This document shows, piece after piece, positions 49,901 to 56,988 of a stretch of 64,000 bases of DNA (position 1 is its first letter; every line of letters begins with the position of its first letter). Made by a program: the position numbers and the translations under genes. Source of the DNA: Rhynchopus euleeides (lineage: Eukaryota; Euglenozoa; Diplonemea; Diplonemida; Diplonemidae). The notes beneath the pieces are model-generated. The model was not told where the DNA came from. It did no database searches and saw only the letters and a list, made by a program, of their open reading frames with translations. The stretch is from contig OY723285.1 of assembly GCA_963210315.1 (NCBI GenBank), forward strand, positions 1,364,001 to 1,428,000, written 5' to 3'.

Positions 49901-50963
49901 GCCCATCCCGAGCCGCATGCACGACACGCCGATGGGGCCCAGGCAGCCGAGTGCCCCGCACGACTCGTCGGGGGCTGCGCACCATCCAACGCGGGTGAAG
50001 GAGGAAGTGGCGGAGGAGCCGGTCGCTCCCGGCCAGGACGTGGAGATGCACCAGGGCGGAGGCTCCCAAACCTCAAACACAGCCCCCTCTGGTGCGCCCT
50101 CCGCGACCCACGGCCACAGCGTGCCCCCGGCGGAGAGTGCCTCCCGGGCTGCCCCAGCCCCCATGCAGGGGCAGGCCCAACATGCAGAGTGCCCGCCGTC
50201 GGGGTCGGGGGCCACAGAGAACCACCAGGGCGGAGGCTCCCAAACCTCAAACACAGCCCCCTCTGGTGTGCCCTCTGCGGCTCCGGTCACGGCGGCAGGC
50301 GCCCAGCCGTCTGGCCCCGCTCAGGCCGCGCGGCGCCGCCAGGGCGGAGGCTCCCACACCTTCAACACAGCCCCCTCTGGCACCTCTGGCGGAACAGCCC
50401 CCGGTGGGGCTGGCGGGATCCAGGGGGTTGCTGCGACGATGATGCGCAACGCCGCGCAGGCCCGCCGGGACGGGCAGCGCCGCAGCCGGACGGCCGCGTC
50501 CTCGAGACGCCTGGAGGAGCTGCGTCAGGGTGACGCGGCGGGCCCCATGGAGTTCGACGACGACCCGGCGAACGTGTGGGAGCCCGAGGACGACCTCCAG
50601 GCCATCGACGCCTACGGGGACGACGAGACGCCCGCGGCGAACATCCCCGCTCTGCAGGAGCTTGCGGCGTCCCGTGTCTGGGCCGAGGGGGTGGTAGCGC
50701 GGGCCCGCGGCATGGCCCCCTGCGTCTCGATGGGAGGAGCCATCCCCCGCACCGTCGAGGCGTGGAGGCACTGCTTCCACCCCAGCTATGGCCTTTGCCC
50801 CCTCTCGCCCAGGGTGGCAGGTGACGTAGCGGCGGAGTGGCTGCAGGCGCGCATCCTGCAAGGGGGCGCGCAGGCCGAGCCCGGGAACCAGACGAGGGAG
50901 CCGGGGGTCAGCCTGCGCGTCTACATGCGCAAGCTGCAGACGGAGGTGGAGCGGGGCGAGTAG
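43818..50963 (+). CDS. LINE-A polyprotein: OTU / zinc fingers / RT / RLE / OTU / FYVE-like
   Basis: The frame is open for 2381 codons. The first ~456 are a Trp/Gly/Arg-rich translation of GC-rich sequence and the start of the frame lies in repeat K, so ATG 45186 (Met457, MEEDWTGVDEV) is the likelier start. Order: OTU-1 with Cys484 (TGDCLFAAL) and His597 (GNHYEGV); a C2H2-like finger (FCPLTACAGSALHRH...KHAQAH); a CxxC-CxxC knuckle (CMWC...CVKC); RT with Asp1063 (KIDYANAF) and YLDD 1148-1151; a CCHC-type knuckle from Cys1470; endonuclease with Asp1531 (KPADVF) and Asp1547 (AIDVTV); OTU-2 with Cys1791 (GDCAFDAL) and His1903 (GHYVPL); and a FYVE-like finger from Cys1953 (ARHHACGRCWRKVCASC). The C-terminus has three QGGGS(Q/H)T-x-NTAPSG repeats. 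The OTU domains may cut the polyprotein or act on host ubiquitin. Confidence 0.85.
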   Translation: MSKIRIFHRGPKTCFWVKNGPKNRFLAISGWFLGVSRHIFCPKPVKIFMKIRILFFRQNNPKNPGSPLPAYVFPPPSPELPPLGGYWGVGWVRATLGWAVVVAGTLGWSWWPAVFALSRCRARGWWAVGRRRATRLMHSVWGQSKAWRAAVVGGCCWVVAGGVERAWASSAAACWGFVFVWEPRWVALQGETAWAWWWGLGVLPVLLAAGLSPSRAARGISWALGRVSRVVRWLRVSGRAAGVLPGFTEACGLAAGLGGAAVIAAGALWVEVLSASDLRAGVVAASAYGLATGGWVLVGSAMVRQRRLANRRGWLPRWSWRARRRSRWVARRPRLEVLLPASVRRSEDRIGAGLDALRRVSRAERVAEVLPVLASAGALSGGVWGLGFLSLACLVWAGVEVAVTAARLRESEMRDAVTLDLWRSVQPMRRTRLLCATSERPPLFLGPRDLCGGDLEMEEDWTGVDEVLSQFGGSRVPNQATGDCLFAALTPTAALPSHDDIVGMRSELSRRAGDASVKPQLLHLLGDARRVEEYRAGLAGAAHGDHLALHLAAGAWDLSVVVVQEGRGQAIRVDPRRPKKQGPAPADVRVVALSGNHYEGVAMPLARRRALRESAAPAHLSPATCRDACPAALGEGAQEAEGAGLGDVRRRWFCPLTACAGSALHRHTPYSSKETLRKHAQAHADQGEEFPPSALRLLGMKKCMWCSKVMSTSLDSCVKCRPRGATPVVPNRRAPSAAEAADAGRLPPLESIHTERVGVSLSVPGAILRPAAVAYSQALWDVAANSSSTTAWLRLLLVPKTLFRTYRGGKKKQLLAKRAREEAIILWREGRASELWRRARTEAPGPGRVEAAPTWEETEEAVVQAARQGRYSAAMARTRSAGLAPATPATKAKLLAMHPEADSPAISAATRVVPADATPAEVFKALKGLPRGTGAGPSGLRADQLRELVQVEGVDVLPALTAVVNVLRRGEAPPQLARHIAGASLVALPKPDAGIRPIAVGETLRRLVAKTLTADVREQAGKLLLKGRQVGVAVDGGLEAATAVVKDFAARNRGADKVLLKIDYANAFNMVNRQAFIDAVRRDLPELSAWVEWCYASPSALIYRGEVLESQRGVQQGDPLGPLLFSLAIRQLTEDLGKLPGVEGSVWYLDDGTLMGSPGAVGHAFAILERRSAELGLVVARRKCEVISLNGHSVEGLRGAGLDVAATEKERATRMDLLHHNFEFLGAPVGDAEFCERVMDTKLREKFIPNLRQLHHLQDAQVAMTLLRHCEGFCKLVFQMRAIGYAGREYLRQYDKEIGMVLASVLGDRDGTLPDDARDQAALPVRLGGMGIRRSEDHITAAALAAASSFFPLCVQLDSGYRWDADAWRVAATAHNELVAEADWVDPHKRPGEPLRQRDLSLAIISRQHETLLAEADVLSKGRQLSASLPGAGAWVTVTPEQQFAMGREEYQVAARLRLGLVVFAPGSRCHECGDAMDVLGAHVFSCQASADRIKRHDAVKLGVLGLARDAGLGPQLEPNHLLLGGGKPADVFLPCGIGESRGRAIDVTVWSTCAESARQGAARARGYTASRAEASKHRKHGARCQEVEIAFSAFALEQSGGMGPEAVRLFRHLVSFAVDHKLGDRAELTRSWAARIVVPLMRAVGRSSLRRGALCTDLRSGQTRERVLPDPLVGVEPDYFFAPDTDLAPAPHFDGHMDAEDFMCDPDDAAGPEEPTPEPEPAPPRRPRPPPPPAEGDLPQPAGGVAADPLAQLLEWRGQTDGRLSLSSLQQQARLGLVEPDGWSFRVGDCAFDALATLGARSVKQSSGWLRQEAVRRAMRDPDLRMRVEEGPNQWAEQMMRAGSDDVRTWADFIALAAAARVTRCVVLVLIDNHQPMLLSPVGAGAVVDAHCLRRTGGQHGHYVPLVMPEPMRQHLAGLPPKPMAADVTGCDGDSPMQMVRQGGSAGQVEECEKCRRPFDRSARHHACGRCWRKVCASCAVRGERCPGYIDRVAVDVDAPDPAEQPAVTPDLREVLESARARPRRRKPIPSRMHDTPMGPRQPSAPHDSSGAAHHPTRVKEEVAEEPVAPGQDVEMHQGGGSQTSNTAPSGAPSATHGHSVPPAESASRAAPAPMQGQAQHAECPPSGSGATENHQGGGSQTSNTAPSGVPSAAPVTAAGAQPSGPAQAARRRQGGGSHTFNTAPSGTSGGTAPGGAGGIQGVAATMMRNAAQARRDGQRRSRTAASSRRLEELRQGDAAGPMEFDDDPANVWEPEDDLQAIDAYGDDETPAANIPALQELAASRVWAEGVVARARGMAPCVSMGGAIPRTVEAWRHCFHPSYGLCPLSPRVAGDVAAEWLQARILQGGAQAEPGNQTREPGVSLRVYMRKLQTEVERGE

Positions 50964-51130
50964 GCGGAGCAGCGTCCCCACCCCCACCACCCCCCCCCCC
51001 CCCCGGGACCTTCCCCCCCCCCCCCTTTCATAGATGTGTGCAGGTGGCCGTTGTGAATGGTTAGACAGGGGCTGGCCACCCCCTCCCCCGGGCTCTGCAC
51101 AGCAGGTCTGGGTTAGAAACAACATAACCC
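43990..51130 (+). mobile_element. LINE-A non-LTR retrotransposon (near full length)
   Basis: One very long open frame covers OTU, zinc fingers, RT, restriction-like endonuclease, OTU and a FYVE-like finger. It is followed by a 3' region with C-runs and TTGTGAATGGTTAGA, probably ending near AACAACATAACCCCC (about 51130). The 5' limit is uncertain because the first ~1.2 kb could be untranslated leader. A young truncated copy at 1-1961 shows recent activity. A C-terminal restriction-like endonuclease relates it to the R2/NeSL grade of non-LTR elements. Confidence 0.82.
50049..50400 (+). repeat. Triplicated CAGGGCGGAGGCTCCCA motif in LINE-A
   Basis: CAGGGCGGAGGCTCCCAAAC is found at about 50052 and 50227, and a variant (CAGGGCGGAGGCTCCCACAC) at about 50340. 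Each encodes QGGGS(Q/H)T followed by NTAPSG. Confidence 0.85.
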
Positions 51131-51384
51131 CCCCCCCCCCTTCCTCCCCTCCCTTCCTCCCCCCTCCCCTCCCCTCCCCTATTGATGTCCCCCCCCCCTC
51201 CCCCAGCGCTTTGCCGCTCGTGTGAGTACCGCCCTGACTGGGAGAAAGGGTAGGGCTGGTTGGGTTGGCGGAGTTGGGCGGATGGGCGAAACGGAAAAAT
51301 CGACGAGGTCGCAGCGTCAGGGCGTTCTGGGCTGGCTGGTGCTGGTTGGGACAAGACCGACGAGATTAGAAGCGGCACTGGTAC
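50964..51384. other. LINE-A 3' region and C-rich microsatellites
   Basis: C-runs at about 50988-51004, 51015-51026 and 51128-51140, then CCCTCCCCTCCCCT repeats to 51180. From about 51230 on the sequence is ordinary and non-coding. The LINE 3' end is somewhere near 51130. Confidence 0.5.
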
Positions 51385-51404
51385 ACGGTTTGCCCCCCGG
51401 GCGG

Positions 51405-51615
51405 GATCCCGGGCGGGCCCGGCCGGGTTCCGGGAAATTCCGGGATTCCCGGGATTCCCGGGATTTCCCGGCCGGGAATCCCGGGATCCCGGCCGGGAAA
51501 TCCCGGGATCCCGGCCGGGAATCCCGGGATTCCCGGCCGGGATCCCGGGATCCCGGCCGGGAAATCCCGGGATGACCCCGGGGTATCCCGGGGTCATCCC
51601 GGGACCCCCCCGGGG
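51405..51615. repeat. CCCGGGATCCCGGCCGGG palindrome array, left
   Basis: Dense overlapping palindromes of CCCGGGATCCCGG, CCGGGAATCCCGG and GGCCGGGAAATCCCGG type, ending CCCCCCCGGGGTCA. Very strong secondary structure on either strand. Confidence 0.88.
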
Positions 51616-51637
51616 TCAGGTGTAGGTGGGTGGTAAG

Positions 51638-52765
51638 ATGGAGCAGAGCGACCCCCAGACACACACGGCGGGTGTCCTATTGGCGAAGCTGCGGAAGCAG
51701 TCGGCATCGACGACAACGCGGGAACAGGACAAACTTCTGGACAAGATGAAGGGCCTCTGCAAGGCCGCGGTGACCGAGGCGCACAAGGATGCGATTGCCA
51801 ACGCAAAGACGTTTGGGGAGCTTTGCAGCTTGATGTCTGCAGCACACGCCGACATGAAGAGCACTCTGCAGGAGGCGGTGGCCATCAAACGTGCACCCCG
51901 GATCTACGACACACGCTTCGTCAGCATGCTCGACTGCGCGGAGCACTTTGAAGAGCGTGTCGCCATGCTGTACTCGTACATGGCTACCGGGATTGGCAAT
52001 GCCTACACTCCCCCCACGTTCGAGAAGCTTGCTGTGCTGCTGAAGACCGTCGGTTCTGAGGCGCTTCAGGACATGCTGACGGAGTTCGTCCGTGCCGCGG
52101 CGCCGGTAAGAGCCGCTTTGTCGCGGTACAGCAACGCGCAGGCACCCGGGACGGTTGGATCGGCGACGATCTACGCGGAGGTGGAGGAGCTGATCGACAT
52201 CCTCCAGAGGGCGAGCACGGGGGATGGACTCGCAGCCCGCGTGTCCAAGACCTTCTACAACGGTCTGCAGAGCCGGTGGCGCGAATCCTCGGAAACGGGC
52301 CGGGGGTTCTACCTCTCTGTGCGCCAGCTGACTCCGGAGGGGTACGAGACCCTGGAGATGCTGGATGACCTGCTGCCACGCGAAGACCTCGGCAAGCACA
52401 TCGGCTTCGACGTCACCGCGCCCATGTACCAGGCGTACACTTCGGCAGTGTCGGAGCACGAGGTCGGCTCAGAGAGGGTATTCTGGAAACGCCAGCTTAC
52501 CAACGAGACGCTCAAGCCTCTTGCTGAGCGTGTGTTGTTTCTCCTCACCTTGCCCCCTTCCTGCACAGCACCTGACAGCGCACTCTCTGTCATGATGCAA
52601 GCCATCCCCGTGTGCCGGAGTGCTATGTCCCGCGACTCCCACGCAAAGCTCTCGCTCTTGGCCATCAATCAAGATGTGCGAGGTGCGTACGGCAAGGAGT
52701 GTGGCTTCCGGCGGACATTCCCGTCACTCCGTGTGAATGACGCTGAGAGTGACGATGAGGAGTGA
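51638..52765 (+). CDS. hAT-like transposase C-terminal region
   Basis: 375 residues from ATG 51638 (MEQSDPQTHTAG). The start is 20 bp after the palindrome array. The middle has a conserved-looking RIYDTRFVSMLDCAEHFEER segment, like the region after the catalytic core in hAT proteins (R-W-x-S/T). The end, LLTLPPSCTAPDSALSVMMQ followed by a spaced Arg and LAINQDVR, resembles the hAT dimerisation domain, although the usual ER-FS is replaced by DSALS. No catalytic DDE portion or BED finger is present in this frame, so alone it would not be an active transposase. It could be a truncated transposase or a domesticated derivative. The acidic end is NDAESDDEE. Confidence 0.5.
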   Translation: MEQSDPQTHTAGVLLAKLRKQSASTTTREQDKLLDKMKGLCKAAVTEAHKDAIANAKTFGELCSLMSAAHADMKSTLQEAVAIKRAPRIYDTRFVSMLDCAEHFEERVAMLYSYMATGIGNAYTPPTFEKLAVLLKTVGSEALQDMLTEFVRAAAPVRAALSRYSNAQAPGTVGSATIYAEVEELIDILQRASTGDGLAARVSKTFYNGLQSRWRESSETGRGFYLSVRQLTPEGYETLEMLDDLLPREDLGKHIGFDVTAPMYQAYTSAVSEHEVGSERVFWKRQLTNETLKPLAERVLFLLTLPPSCTAPDSALSVMMQAIPVCRSAMSRDSHAKLSLLAINQDVRGAYGKECGFRRTFPSLRVNDAESDDEE

Positions 52766-54436
52766 TTTGTCCGGCACAGTGTGTGCGTCCGTGTGTGTGT
52801 ATATCGTATTCCTTGCTGTCTGTGTCTGACGTCTTGTTCTGCAGCTGTGAGACGTCGTATGATGCTGATTGCCCTCCGATGCCATCAGCTGCTTTGGAGT
52901 CACGAGGGTATTGTGGCTCCCTTCGGAGGTTGTTGTTGCAGTGCATGTACTACTTTTGTGTTTGTAGTTTGCCGGATCAGAAAGTCAGGAGAAGCGAATC
53001 GCGCGGCGCCCCAGCCCCAGACCCCAGCCCCTGCCACTTGCCACTTGTGTGCTGCCTTCGTGTGTGCGCCTGTGCCTCCCTGTTCTGCATTTGGTTGCCC
53101 TCGCGGGTATCACGATACAGAGCAGTCCACCCCCCCCCCCCAAAATCGTTCGCATCATCTTGGCGCCCATTCCTTCCACTTTCTGTGGATGTGTTTGGTA
53201 TTTCCGAACGGAATTTTCCAGCGTCAAGACTGATACCTCGCCGTTTTCGAGTCAGTCACTTCCACCGCCGCTGCGATTTGCGTACCGGTAGTTGTGCAGA
53301 AATGCTAACATTTAATTTGCTCTGTGGAACCTGGACTGCACCTTCTGGGATGTGAGTCTGTAGATAGTTGGACAGTTGCAGTACCCATCTGTTAGAAAGC
53401 TGAAAGGAACCTTGTCGGGCGATCAAGGACGACTGAGGGTTCAGTTTGAGTTTAATGTGGTCCAAGGGTACAACAGACATCACTGCTTGCAGATCCCTCT
53501 TGCTTGTCCCTCTGGTAACTTCCAACGGCTCAAACTCCTCGACTTCCTTGGGTGGGCATTTGCCATACCTGACGTAAAACAGTGATGCTTCGTGCTAGTG
53601 GTGAACCTGACGTTAGTAAAGGAAGGGTGCTGCGGCTGTCCACGAGGGGCTCTGATGCCTCCTCACGGTGCCTGGTTGGTCGGTTCAGGTGAAACAGAGC
53701 AAATTTAGTGTTAGGGGGATGCCTCTGGTCAAGGCCTTTTCACAAAAATTGACCCACGGCGCCGAGTTGGGCCGTTGGTTCCTGGTTGTAGCTCGGTCTA
53801 CGCCAGGTTCCACACCCCGTCATCGCAAAACGTACGCATACACAGAGGCAAAACACAACAGCCTCTGTGGTACGGGAGCATGGCGGGAGGAAATTTTGCC
53901 TTTTGGTCAAATAGGCACCCTTTTGTAATCACTTGACCCGCAGGGTGGCTGAGTCTTATCAGACAGGCCGACCTACATGTTGATCAGTGGAACCACACAA
54001 CCTGTTCAACCTGCCCCCGGGGTGGCTGAGTCCACCCCTGCCGTAGCGTAAGATAAGCCTACGTCGACCCTCGTCGTCCTCTTCGTCGTCCTAGGACTGT
54101 GGAGTTCAGCAACCAGGAGGATGCGGAACTGCTGTGAGCTGCACACTCTCTTGACACACCTGCACGTATCTGCGTTACACTCGTGGTAACCCCGAACCCT
54201 GTATTTATACAGGAGACTTCCATCTGGGACAGTTTCTGTTCCAGATGAGCTTTGACAGTGGTAGCCATCTTTGCTATGGAGCCATCGTCATTGCTATCGT
54301 CGTCACTCGGACCCATGAGCAGTGGATACAATTGGTGTGGAAGGAGAGGGTGCGGTTCTGGATCAGCAGGTCTGAATCTGAAACTGGGGACTGAAAGCCA
54401 TAGGTCTGAGATGACCTCGGTCCAAGCGACCTGAGA
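52766..54436. other. 3' region of the hAT-like element, no further gene seen
   Basis: Mixed-composition sequence with short open frames only. GGGTGGCTGAGTC at 53944 and 54012 looks like a tRNA A-box, but no B-box or cloverleaf follows. TGTGTGCGTCCGTGTGTGTG lies at about 52780. Confidence 0.4.
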
Positions 54437-54585
54437 CTGAGAACCCCCGGGATTCCCGGCCGGACCCCGGCCGGACCCGGCCGGGATTTCCCCGGGATCC
54501 CGGCCGGGATTTCAAAATCCCGGTCCCGGGCCCGGAATTTCCGGGCCCGGCCGGGGTTTCCCGGGATCCTGCCGGGGGGCAAACC
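54437..54585. repeat. CCCGGGATCCCGGCCGGG palindrome array, right
   Basis: Same motif family as 51405-51615, inverted, ending GGGATCCTGCCGGGGGGC. Forms the inner part of the right arm. Confidence 0.85.
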
Positions 54586-55034
54586 GTGCTGGTAGACGGG
54601 TTTTGAGGCCCCCCGCCCCCAGGTTCCCCCTGCCCACCTGGACGGACCCAAGTGCCTCACACCGGATCTCTCCCCACCCGGTGGTCCACCTGACGGATAC
54701 GCGAAAAAAAAAAAAAAAAAAAAAAAAACCAAGTGTCACCCACTGGAAAATCGATTTTTTGGCGTTTTTCTGGGTGGGAACCGGTTTTCCCGGGGCCAAA
54801 AGGTGCGAAAAGTGGCCAAAAAGCCCGGTCAGAGGGTCCAGCCGCAGACAGCTTCCAGAGGGTCGGGAGGGCTGGAAAACGTGTCCCCTTGGGAGAGAAA
54901 GATAACTACCTCTCTCCCGGGCCCCGCATGACCCTCTCGGGAGCGAAAAATGCCCTCGGGCGCTTCGCGCCCTCGGGGCATTTTTCGCCTCCCTCGAGGG
55001 TCATTTGGGGCCTCCCCGGGAGGGAGGTAAATAT
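54586..55034. other. Poly(A) run and AGTGTCACCCA motif region
   Basis: An A-run of 26 (54703-54728) is followed by CCAAGTGTCACCCACTGGAA and AATCGATTTTTT. Similar sequence in reverse is at 7145-7180. 54890-55020 has inverted GGGAGCGAAAAATGCCCTCG/CGAGGGCATTTTTCG-type sequence flanking the GCGCCCTCG centre near 54970, a long hairpin. Confidence 0.5.
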
Positions 55035-55460
55035 TCATTTTGGTCGAGTTTTAGGTGAAAATTTGCCTTGTCCAAATTTTCGGACATTTTTGGCCCAAAC
55101 CTCATTTGTTTGATTTTTGGATTCACATGGGTGATTCAGGGGCCAAAAATCACGATTTTTTGGGGATTTCCTTCGACAATGGACAGTTTCAGACCACTAG
55201 AATCCGATTTTGGGGTCAAAAAATATTTTGGTCGATTTTTGGGTGAAATTTTGCCTTGTCCAAATTTTCGACCATTTTTGGCCCAAACCTCATTTGTTTG
55301 ATTTTTGGATTCACATGGGTGATTCAGGGGTCAAAAATCACGATTTTTTGAGGATTTCCTTCGATACTGGACAGTTTCAGACCACTAGAATCCGATTTTG
55401 GGGTCAGAATTTTTTTCCGTCAGTTTTTGGGTGAAAATTTCACCTTGGCCAAAAATGACC
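55035..55460 (+). repeat. ~188-bp satellite, about 2.3 units
   Basis: CCTCATTTGTTTGATTTTTG at about 55100 and 55288. Each unit also carries GGACAGTTTCAGACCACTAG. Same monomer as 43049-43400. Confidence 0.85.
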
Positions 55461-55467
55461 CCAAAAT

Positions 55468-55788
55468 CAGTCGCTTTCGCCTCTCCCCCCCTGCCCCCCC
55501 CCCCCCCTTTACCTCGCCCCCTTTTCCCCTCACCAGCGGGCTGCCCCTTGTGAATGGTAGATTTGCCTACAGCCCCTTGTTCATGCCGCCAGCACGGAGC
55601 CCCACGCAGCTCAACCCCGGCCAGTGCGCGGTTTGTTTGCCCTAGAGCTTTGTTGTTTGTGTAGTTCATGTTACAGTGCTAAGAGCCCGTAGAAGCAAAA
55701 GTAGAACCTGCTGCGCTAGCCCCACCAAGCAGCCACAGTACGACAGGACGCGCGCAGGCACCGGGCCCCCTCTCCTAAAAAAAAACCC
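55468..55788 (+). mobile_element. LINE-B 3'-end copy (5'-truncated)
   Basis: Reverse complement of about 36830-37146, from CAGTCGCTTTCGCCTCTCCC through TTGTGAATGGTAGATTTGCC to CCCTCTCCTAAAAAAAAA. Only the 3' untranslated region was copied. The left junction interrupts the 188-bp satellite, so the insertion is younger than that repeat. Confidence 0.82.
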
Positions 55789-55789
55789 C

Positions 55790-56098
55790 AAAATCCTGGA
55801 TTTGGAAATCCCAAATCCAGGATTTTGGATTCTCAAATCTGGATTTGAAAATCCAAAATCCAGGATTTTGGATTTTCAAATCTGGATTTCAAAATCCAAA
55901 ATCCAGGATTTTGGGATTCCAAATCCAGGATTTGGGATTTTCAAATCCTGGATTTGGAAATCCCAAATCCTGGATTTTGGATTTTGGAATCCAGATTTGG
56001 ATTTTGGGGTTTGGATTTTGGATTTTCAAATCCAGATTTGGATTTTGGATTTTGGATTTTTGGATTTGAAAATCCACTATTCTGGATTTGGAATCCGC
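55790..56098. repeat. AAATCCAGGATTTTGGATTT palindromic minisatellite
   Basis: About 300 bp of alternating AAATCCAGGATTT and AAATCCTGGATTT, separated by TGGATTTTC or GGAAATCCC. It starts right after the LINE-B A-run. Confidence 0.88.
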
Positions 56099-56988
56099 TG
56101 CAGCCTATGTCTCAGACCCCCCCAGGACCCATATGGGACCGATTTTGGGGTCTAGTGGCCCTTCTGAGGACAATAGAATTTTTGTTGCATCGACCCCAGC
56201 CTGACGGTCCGCCCTCTACTGCTGGTTGCGGGGCGCCGCTTCGCCGCAGCCCCGCTCTCCGGCGAGCGACTTTCGGATCCCCCTGCAATCGACAGCGCTC
56301 CCTCGCCCCCCCCCCCCCCCTCCCCCATCTTCTTGCCCTCTATGTGTCCCCACCCCTGACGCTGTACATCTTGCCGATACCCACCTTATAAAAGGTACAT
56401 CTCGTACCAGGCTGCCCCGGCATGTGTTCCGCGTCCTTAATGTACGGTCGTGGGTTGGCAGCCGAAACTGCTACCATAAGCAATTTTTTACGCCCCCCCT
56501 CCCCCTGAACGTTCCCATGAACGTTCCTCTTTTAACGAACAAGCTGACATGCAAATGGAATGACTGAAGACATCACTGCGGTCACATGGGCTACATAAAC
56601 CTGGCTACAATGATGACACCAGTTACGCACATTTCCCCAGATGAGTGCCTTGACGTTTGATCATGAGAACCAAAGAACGTTTTTGCATACCATCACAGCC
56701 TATTTGCCCACACAGTACAACAACACAACACAGGCCGGAAAAAACACTGGATTTCAGACACAACCTGCATAACGAGTGAAGGGTGATCATTCTTGTGCTC
56801 CCTTCAAATTCGATTTCACTACCCCCCCACCTCCCAGCTTGGGAGATTTATTTTTGGTGTGCTTGCCAGTCTCCACTTCATTGCCCCCCTCTTCTCCACC
56901 AGCATTACCCACCGGACCACTTCCCACTGCACGCCCTGAAAACACCCACGGCTCAGATTATGTACACTTGGTGAGACCGTCTGTCTCC
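56099..56988. other. Upstream region of the M16 peptidase gene
   Basis: No repeat or gene is evident. TTATAAAAGG (about 56386) is TATA-like but ~600 bp from the ATG, so its use as a promoter is speculative. CT-rich stretches (56860-56900) precede the start codon. The open frame extends 71 codons upstream of the chosen ATG without protein-like features. Confidence 0.4.

Larger units (their letters stand above)
51385..54600. mobile_element. hAT-like element with palindrome-rich inverted arms
   Basis: The left arm begins ACACGGTTTGCCCCCCGGGC (about 51386) and the right arm ends CCGGGGGGCAAACCGTGCTG (about 54573-54592), inverted copies. Inside each arm is an array of CCCGGGATCCCGGCCGGG palindromes. 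The interior encodes a protein resembling the C-terminal half of a hAT transposase. The two arms and the ORF suggest one DNA element of ~3.2 kb, although no target duplication was found. Confidence 0.5.

Noticed and set aside
53937..54060. tRNA gene suggested by GGTGGCTGAGTC
   Set aside because: No B-box or acceptor stem complement downstream; only an A-box-like string.
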